A stretch of DNA of 64,000 nt from Otis tarda (lineage: Eukaryota > Chordata > Aves > Otidiformes > Otididae). The notes beneath the pieces were generated by a model. The model searched no databases and was not told the DNA's origin. It saw nothing but the letters and a program-made list of their open reading frames with translations. The DNA lies in assembly GCA_026413225.1 (NCBI GenBank), contig CM048554.1:94529963-94593962 (forward strand), in the 5' to 3' direction. Below are positions 62,901 to 64,000 of this stretch, one piece after another (the stretch's first letter is position 1; the number at the start of each line of letters is the position of its first letter). The position numbers and the translations under genes were made by a program.

Positions 62901-63437
62901 ATTATCTCAAGCTGTTATTAATGTAAATATAAAAATCAAGATCTTTATGCAAATACATTCTGAAAAGTTCACAAATAGAATGCCTATACAGTTCTAAAAC
63001 TACTGTTGCCACTGAACTTTCGCTTAAATGTACTCTTAGAATGGAATGAAGTATTTCTTGGCCTAAGAATGTGTACTGTTTCAAAATTGAGACAGGTTTT
63101 AAATTAAGAAAAATGCTCAGTTGCTTTCCCAAACTAATTGTATAAGCTCTATTAGCAGCAAGCATTATTAGGTGTATTTGGAGCCAGCTATGTAGAAATT
63201 TTAAAGGGAAGGACTCTTACTATGTCAGATTGTGAAAGCAGGATCTACTTACTTAGCTTTAAGTGGGTGAAGAGCTTGTTTTCTAGTTTGAATGTTTTCT
63301 TGTCTTGTTAACTGCTTGTGTTCTTGTTCTAGGTTTTTCCACTTGATTATATTCTTATTACGACTATTGTTATGTACTTTATCTTCACTTCAATGGCAGG
63401 GATTCGAAATATGGGTATATGGTTCTTCTGGATAAGG
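8923..63437 (+). CDS. LMBRD1: LMBRD1 (LMBD1, lysosomal cobalamin transport protein), exons 1-12, 3' end outside window
   Basis: The twelve exons listed below join into 393 uninterrupted codons that follow vertebrate LMBD1 nearly residue for residue, three residues shorter than the human protein at the N-terminus. Known role: LMBD1 is a nine-span lysosomal membrane protein that works with ABCD4 in moving cobalamin from lysosome to cytosol; loss in humans causes cblF disease. It is also reported as an AP-2 adaptor in insulin-receptor endocytosis. Seen here: hydrophobic segments near residues 8-29, 45-66, 101-121, 142-162, 186-206, 303-323 and 362-382; a basic, helical cytosolic loop at about 207-302; and N-glycosylation sequons NGT 75, NVS 85, NST 167 and NLT 344 in predicted luminal loops. 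All introns are GT-AG and all junction phases agree. The last two predicted spans and the C-terminus lie past the right edge. The gene looks intact, with no frameshift or internal stop. Confidence 0.97.
8983..9506 (+). other. LMBRD1: LMBRD1 intron 1
   Basis: A 524-bp intron (gtgaga ... tttcag). The first two thirds is the CpG-rich tail of the promoter island; the rest is ordinary AT-rich sequence with a good pyrimidine tract. It contains chance ORFs only. Confidence 0.93.
9507..9683 (+). CDS. LMBRD1: LMBRD1 exon 2, residues 21-79
   Basis: The acceptor is tttcag|GCT and the donor AAG|gtatgg, in phase 0 at both ends; the 177 nt encode 59 residues. It completes span 1 ([10 protein letters not shown]), then a basic cytosolic linker [10 protein letters not shown], then span 2 ([20 protein letters not shown]). 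It ends in the luminal segment MKNQNGTFK, which carries the N-glycosylation sequon NGT at residue 75. This is one of the most conserved parts of LMBD1 and identifies the gene without ambiguity. Confidence 0.97.
9684..18528 (+). other. LMBRD1: LMBRD1 intron 2
   Basis: An 8.8-kb intron, gtatgg to attactag. The only recognisable content is the solo LTR at 12951-14056. The rest is AT-rich, with small chance ORFs (for example 116 codons from 17184) that resemble no protein. Confidence 0.9.
12951..14056 (-). mobile_element. Old solo LTR of an avian endogenous retrovirus, TSD CGTTG/CCTTG
   Basis: This 1.1-kb block begins TGTTGTAGTTTAGCCCC and ends ACAAAACCAACACA, the TG...CA form of a retroviral LTR. 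It is flanked by CGTTG (12946-12950) and CCTTG (14057-14061), a 5-bp target duplication with one change. It aligns along its whole length with the LTR at 28887. The middle carries degenerate repeats of about 50-60 bp built on 'cagtgtgggnnn...catgggctgcagt'. I count a single CpG in the element, a sign of long methylation decay. No internal retroviral genes remain. Orientation is inferred from a TATA-like TATTTAAGAAG on the - strand and is tentative. It yields a 233-codon chance ORF. Confidence 0.85.
18529..18589 (+). CDS. LMBRD1: LMBRD1 exon 3, residues 80-100 (split codon)
   Basis: The acceptor is attactag|GAC and the donor TACA|gtaagt. The 61 nt encode [20 protein letters not shown] plus one base of a Thr codon completed by exon 4. 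It lies in the first luminal loop and carries the sequon NVS at residue 85. The spacing from exon 2 to exon 3 is 8.8 kb, inflated by a solo LTR. Confidence 0.97.
24000..24425 (-). mobile_element. Old decayed CR1 LINE fragment
   Basis: Read on the - strand it follows the CR1 3' ORF2 and UTR: segments such as 'atttcagtttgtgctcattcc', 'caggctgaacaggcctagctctcag' and 'agcccagaactggg' are characteristic CR1 blocks in reverse. Many indels break the frame, so it belongs to an older subfamily than the copies at 7.7 and 31.7 kb. Confidence 0.8.
24423..24464 (+). repeat. Two-copy 23-bp direct repeat
   Basis: taattgaattgattaatcc occurs at 24423-24441 and again exactly at 24446-24464, separated by ctcc-type spacer bases. 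A small local duplication at the end of the CR1. Confidence 0.9.
24961..25058 (+). CDS. LMBRD1: LMBRD1 exon 4, residues 100-132
   Basis: The acceptor is ttcttctag|CTTTG and the donor TCA|gtaagt; 98 nt that, with the single base from exon 3, restore phase 0. It encodes span 3 ([20 protein letters not shown]) and an acidic cytosolic stretch [12 protein letters not shown]. The acidic run is a variable part of LMBD1, so differences from mammals here are expected. Confidence 0.97.
25059..26023 (+). other. LMBRD1: LMBRD1 intron 4
   Basis: A 965-bp intron, gtaagt to acacag. No repeat or other feature recognised. It ends in the tandem acceptor cagcag at 26021-26026. Confidence 0.93.
26021..26026 (+). 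promoter_or_regulatory. LMBRD1: NAGNAG tandem splice acceptor before exon 5
   Basis: CAGCAG gives two acceptors three bases apart, predicting isoforms with or without Gln133 in the cytosolic loop before span 4. The first AG reproduces the known vertebrate protein. Confidence 0.75.
26024..26091 (+). CDS. LMBRD1: LMBRD1 exon 5, residues 133-155 (split codon)
   Basis: Encodes [20 protein letters not shown] and the first two bases of a Gly codon; donor GG|gtaagt. Most of span 4 is here. The acceptor is a tandem cagcag: using the first AG keeps Gln133, which matches the human protein, and using the second would drop only that Gln. The first AG was taken for this coordinate. The 68 nt run in phase with exon 6. 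Confidence 0.96.
28887..30028 (-). mobile_element. Younger solo LTR of an avian endogenous retrovirus, TSD TTACC
   Basis: This 1142-bp block runs from TGTCGTAGTTCAGCCC to ACAAAACCACGACA and is flanked on both sides by the perfect 5-bp target duplication TTACC (28882-28886 and 30029-30033). It is the same family as the LTR at 12951 but keeps about 45 CpGs, so it is much younger. The - strand carries a TATA-like TATTTAAGAAGG and, downstream of it, AATAAA (AGTAATAAATGAA), which suggests the LTR reads antisense to LMBRD1. The middle holds degenerate GC-rich repeats (variants of 'cgtggggtcc...cacgggccacag'), which create overlapping 116-181-codon chance ORFs. No internal viral genes are present, so it is a recombination-derived solo LTR. 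Confidence 0.9.
31655..32845 (+). mobile_element. CR1 LINE, 5'-truncated, about 1.2 kb
   Basis: This follows CR1 ORF2 from the palm domain ([20 protein letters not shown]) through ADDTKL-equivalent and [13 protein letters not shown] blocks to the 3' end (ggttggactagatgacc... cttccaacccaaaccatttt). Frameshifts and stops split the ORF. It is in the same orientation as LMBRD1 and shares most of its length with the copy at 281-1341. Confidence 0.92.
33834..33922 (+). CDS. LMBRD1: LMBRD1 exon 6, residues 155-185 (split codon)
   Basis: The acceptor is tttgttacag|TGCTTT and the donor AGTC|gtaagt; 89 nt. It finishes span 4 (GAFVPL) and encodes the second luminal loop, [20 protein letters not shown] followed by FGSS, with the sequon NST at residue 167. 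It ends one base into a His codon that is completed by the AT at the start of exon 7. Confidence 0.97.
34875..35215 (-). mobile_element. Decayed CR1 fragment (more 5' portion)
   Basis: Blocks such as 'aaggctgagatgaagaacacattctgtacctcag', 'tgtcaccagggcccctgcc' and 'gaagtccttcttgttgcccttgacatcc' match, in reverse, the pre-RT region of older CR1 elements. No tail or target duplication is seen, so the borders are approximate. Confidence 0.65.
35585..36195 (-). mobile_element. Decayed CR1 LINE fragment with 3' end
   Basis: It starts on the + strand with 'cataggatagttcggactgaagagacctcaggtcatctagt', the reversed CR1 3' end. It continues through 'gaccaggttgctcagggc', 'gccaggctgaagaagcctggctccctcaac' and 'agggcacactgctagcttatg', the reversed ORF2 C-terminal region. 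It is heavily mutated, hence old. Confidence 0.8.
36914..36987 (+). repeat. 74-bp duplicated segment, copy 1
   Basis: Matches 40129-40202 in the same orientation at about 71 of 74 bases, counted by eye. It contains a splice-acceptor-like tract ending in aattatag. It is not a repeat I can name. Confidence 0.85.
36972..37056 (+). other. LMBRD1: Candidate cryptic (poison-type) exon in LMBRD1 intron 6
   Basis: Bounded by gtttcccttaattatag| and |gtgagt, this 85-nt piece is open in the frame that would follow exon 6 (28 codons, starting with Gln completed from exon 6's final C). Because 85 is not a multiple of three, joining it to exon 7 shifts the frame and meets a TAG about ten codons into exon 7. 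LMBD1 of other vertebrates has no residues here. It could be a chance pair of splice-like sequences; transcripts would be needed to call it an exon. Confidence 0.3.
37894..37967 (+). CDS. LMBRD1: LMBRD1 exon 7, residues 185-209
   Basis: The acceptor is a very strong pyrimidine tract (ttttttttgcag|ATGGC) and the donor ACA|gtaagt; 74 nt, restoring phase 0. It encodes [20 protein letters not shown] and AITYT, which is span 5. An 85-nt candidate cryptic exon lies 0.8 kb upstream in intron 6; its inclusion would throw this exon out of frame. Confidence 0.97.
38699..38830 (-). mobile_element. CR1 3'-end fragment
   Basis: 'cagagaatgccaggttggaagggacctcaaggatcatctgg' is a reversed CR1 3' end. The sequence beyond about 38750 is too decayed to follow with certainty. 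Confidence 0.6.
39770..40125. repeat. Unclassified block, possibly an old LTR
   Basis: This 350-bp block is richer in GC than its surroundings. It contains an inverted CCAAT (cattggctgg near 39963) and, 40 bases on, a heat-shock-element-like array. It reads like promoter DNA from an old LTR, but I do not recognise the family and see no target duplication. Confidence 0.3.
40004..40021 (+). promoter_or_regulatory. Heat-shock-element-like array
   Basis: GAA-nn-TTC-nn-GAG-nn-TTC: four alternating 5-bp units with one base off the HSF consensus. Located deep in intron 7; function unproven. Confidence 0.3.
40129..40202 (+). repeat. 74-bp duplicated segment, copy 2
   Basis: Same-orientation copy of 36914-36987 with three visible substitutions. 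It repeats the acceptor-like tract ending aattatag|aagg, but I see no gtgagt-type donor at the matching distance. Confidence 0.85.
41084..41105. repeat. Perfect 22-bp palindrome
   Basis: The half GTACATGGGTG is followed immediately by its exact reverse complement, with no spacer. It could extrude as a short hairpin or bind a dimeric factor; no known site is recognised. Confidence 0.9.
41625..41648 (+). repeat. A-run with (CAAA)n
   Basis: Nine A's followed by caaacaaacaaaa. A simple repeat. Confidence 0.85.
43545..43823 (-). mobile_element. Partial LTR of an avian endogenous retrovirus (TGTCCTGG family)
   Basis: On the - strand it begins TGTCCTGGTTTTGGCAGGGA then TGGAGTTAATTTTTCC, a hallmark start of a common avian LTR family also present at 54684. 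Further in it carries the conserved segment around 'tgacccaaactggccaaag' and 'ccatgccataaacgtcatgc'. It is truncated just before the TATA region, so only U3 sequence remains. No viral gene is present. Confidence 0.8.
48930..49370 (+). mobile_element. Old decayed CR1 LINE fragment
   Basis: Blocks such as 'ctgggagtcctagtgaacagtaagctgagcatgagcc', 'ggcagacagtgtcctgggc' and 'cttcagcctagagaaggggagg' follow CR1 ORF2 in the sense direction, with many indels. Frame is lost. Borders are approximate. Confidence 0.75.
51526..51651 (+). CDS. LMBRD1: LMBRD1 exon 8, residues 210-251
   Basis: The acceptor is tttttattttag|GCT and the donor AAG|gtatgg; 126 nt, phase 0 at both ends. It encodes [20 protein letters not shown] and the start of the large cytosolic loop. 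YERL at residues 229-232 corresponds to the YxxPhi sorting motif described in human LMBD1 as an AP-2 binding site. It is followed by the acidic stretch [19 protein letters not shown]. It is preceded by the 13.6-kb intron 7. Confidence 0.97.
51652..54115 (+). other. LMBRD1: LMBRD1 intron 8
   Basis: A 2.5-kb intron, gtatgg to taaccag. The only content I can name is a degraded CR1 piece near its 3' end (53755-53990). Confidence 0.92.
53755..53990 (-). mobile_element. Highly decayed CR1 3' fragment
   Basis: 'ggaacctctgaaagtcatcaggttcaagcctctgc' and later 'gtttccagccatggagactgcc' keep the order of a reversed CR1 3' end, though most positions have drifted. The call rests on pattern memory and is moderate at best. 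Confidence 0.5.
54116..54268 (+). CDS. LMBRD1: LMBRD1 exon 9, residues 252-302
   Basis: The acceptor is taaccag|TGCAGAGAT and the donor AAG|gtaaaa; 153 nt, phase 0. It encodes [13 protein letters not shown], a strongly basic helical segment [20 protein letters not shown], then [14 protein letters not shown]. It is the second half of the cytosolic loop. A second AG lies 5 nt downstream (tgcag), but using it would break the frame, so 54116 is the supported start. WMKF at 291-294 aligns with the WTKF AP-2 motif of human LMBD1, with Met in place of Thr. The donor (+3 to +6 aaaa) is weaker than the others in the gene. Confidence 0.95.
54684..55388 (+). mobile_element. LTR of an avian endogenous retrovirus (TGTCCTGG family), sense orientation
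   Basis: It begins TGTCCTGGTTTCAGGTGGGA and carries the family's 'ggatggagttaatttcc' and 'gacctagattggccaacagaattattccatgc' segments. A clear TATA box (TGTATATAAGCAGG, about 55027-55040) follows, then a T-rich R region and TATTAAAC (poly-A-signal-like) near 55320. It ends against a CR1 without the expected terminal CA, so the 3' end is lost. It contains no viral coding region. Its TATA and poly-A elements point the same way as LMBRD1. Confidence 0.82.
55393..55650 (-). mobile_element. CR1 LINE 3' fragment
   Basis: The reversed CR1 3' end starts at 'agagaatcaaatctttaaagttgg'. It continues through 'ccaactgtcaacctaacaccaccatgcctac' and 'cacttccctgggcagcctgttcc' to 'aacctcccctggtgcaacttgaggcc'. 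On the - strand it reads [20 protein letters not shown], the CR1 C-terminus. It shares a subfamily with 57124. Confidence 0.88.
56703..57035 (-). mobile_element. Truncated LTR related to those at 12951 and 28887
   Basis: It starts TGTGGTAGGTTGACCTGG and keeps the family order: 'ggatggaggaggttataagacagg', 'accattatgggtgaaacag', 'aaaacaccttcctgcc', 'ggcacagtggaatagggaag', 'gggggttgcc'. It stops about a third of the way along the full-length relatives. CpG is nearly absent, so it is old. Confidence 0.75.
57124..57545 (-). mobile_element. CR1 LINE 3' fragment
   Basis: It starts 'tcacagaatcataaaacctttatggttggg', a reversed CR1 3' end, and runs through the C-terminus of ORF2. The - strand reads [20 protein letters not shown] and [14 protein letters not shown], nearly open for 95 codons. 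Same subfamily as the copy at 55393. Confidence 0.9.
61243..61307 (+). CDS. LMBRD1: LMBRD1 exon 10, residues 303-324 (split codon)
   Basis: The acceptor is tttttacttctag|ATTG and the donor TCAAA|gtaagt; 65 nt. It encodes [20 protein letters not shown], the complete span 6, then Ser and two bases of an Asn codon. Confidence 0.97.
61308..62070 (+). other. LMBRD1: LMBRD1 intron 10
   Basis: A 763-bp intron, gtaagt to aattactgcag. No feature recognised inside. Confidence 0.93.
62071..62173 (+). CDS. LMBRD1: LMBRD1 exon 11, residues 324-358
   Basis: The acceptor is aattactgcag|TTTGG and the donor ACA|gtaagt; 103 nt, restoring phase 0. It encodes [20 protein letters not shown] followed by [15 protein letters not shown], a predicted luminal loop with the sequon NLT at residue 344. 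Confidence 0.97.
62174..63332 (+). other. LMBRD1: LMBRD1 intron 11
   Basis: A 1159-bp intron, gtaagt to ttcttgttctag. No repeat or RNA gene recognised inside. Confidence 0.93.
63333..63437 (+). CDS. LMBRD1: LMBRD1 exon 12, residues 359-393
   Basis: The acceptor is ttcttgttctag|GTTTTT and the donor AGG|gtaaat; 105 nt, phase 0. It encodes [20 protein letters not shown] (span 7) and [15 protein letters not shown]. The remaining roughly 145 residues of LMBD1 (the last two spans and the C-terminal tail) are not in the window. Confidence 0.97.
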
Positions 63438-64000
63438 GTAAATATTAAAGAGCTTGGTTTATAGTACTCAGTAAGATGTTTTAACAAATATGTGATATTG
63501 AATATATTTAGTAAATAGTCATTATGTACATAGCGCTTCATAAATACTAGATGTTGCATAGAGCATTGGCTGTATGTCTAATGAGTGTTAGAAGCCTGTT
63601 GTGTAATTTTCAGTGCTTTTGAAAGGTGGTGATGGTTTAGCCCAAATCACCACACAATTTCTCGCTCACCCTCCCCCTCCCCAGGGGGATGGGGGAGAGA
63701 ATTGGGAAGGATGGAGAACTCGTGGGTTGAGATGAAGATGTTTTTCTAAGTTATCAGACCAAAACTGATGTTTCAGTTTGATAAACACTTGAAAGAGCCA
63801 GCTGAGTACTTTTTAATCAGTGTCACTTTGGCTTCCAACTTTTTTAAGTTAAAGCCATATGATTCTGATATACTGGAGGTGTTAGTGAATTTTACGGTCA
63901 AAATCTGAAATGTGCATGTGATCAGTAGTACTTGACTTGCTTTTTAGGTGGCAAGCAAGTTTATCTAGCTTGATAAGAGATAAAATGGTACAGTGGTGAT
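63438..64000 (+). other. LMBRD1: LMBRD1 intron 12 (start only)
   Basis: Begins gtaaat after exon 12 and runs off the window. The only recognisable content is the LTR end at 63627-63745. Confidence 0.9.
63627..63745 (-). mobile_element. Short LTR end of the TGTCCTGG avian ERV family
   Basis: 'gtgatggtttagccc', 'caccacacaatttctcgctcac', 'aggggatgggggagagaattgg' and 'aactcgtgggttgagatgaagatg' are, in reverse, the U5 end of the same LTR family found at 43545 and 54684. Only about 120 bases survive. Confidence 0.78.

Noticed and set aside
1..64000. Bacterial-type systems (CRISPR, operons, phage or defence islands)
   Set aside because: The DNA is clearly avian nuclear sequence with intron-split coding and avian transposons; no such features are present.

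Overview
This window is vertebrate nuclear DNA, almost certainly from a bird. It is AT-rich and strongly CpG-depleted outside one promoter island. It carries many fragments of chicken-repeat-1 (CR1) LINEs, recognisable by their reverse-transcriptase C-terminal coding sequence and by 3' ends reading like 'cttccaacccaaaccattctatgattct'-type tails. It also holds several long terminal repeats of avian endogenous-retrovirus families. The LTR types suggest a neoavian bird rather than a galliform, but that is inference from memory of the families.

The only host gene I can support is LMBRD1 on the + strand, encoding LMBD1, the lysosomal membrane protein needed for cobalamin (vitamin B12) export from lysosomes. 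Its CpG-island promoter lies at about 8.54-9.33 kb and its start codon at 8923. Twelve coding exons can be placed, all with GT-AG introns and consistent phases: 8923-8982, 9507-9683, 18529-18589, 24961-25058, 26024-26091, 33834-33922, 37894-37967, 51526-51651, 54116-54268, 61243-61307, 62071-62173 and 63333-63437. Together they give 1179 nt, or 393 codons without a stop, about three quarters of the roughly 540-residue protein. The last exons lie beyond the right edge.

Layout: 1-7.7 kb is intergenic, with a CR1 at the left edge and an odd C/A-rich, G-poor stretch at 6.97-7.69 kb. An antisense CR1 at 7.7-8.56 kb runs directly into the CpG island. From 9 kb onward everything outside the exons is LMBRD1 intron. 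Intron 2 holds an old solo LTR. Intron 5 holds a younger solo LTR with an intact 5-bp target duplication, plus a CR1. Intron 6 holds two decayed CR1s and a possible cryptic exon. Intron 7, the longest at 13.6 kb, holds part of an LTR, a decayed CR1, a short duplication and a perfect 22-bp palindrome. Intron 9 holds a cluster of two LTRs and two CR1s. Intron 12 begins with another LTR fragment.

I found no tRNA, rRNA, CRISPR or operon-like system, and no convincing previously undescribed biological system. The points most worth checking are a candidate frame-shifting cryptic exon in intron 6 whose acceptor region is duplicated 3.2 kb away, a NAGNAG acceptor at exon 5, a CR1 that gains CpGs as it enters the promoter island, and the sharply different CpG content of two LTRs of one family.
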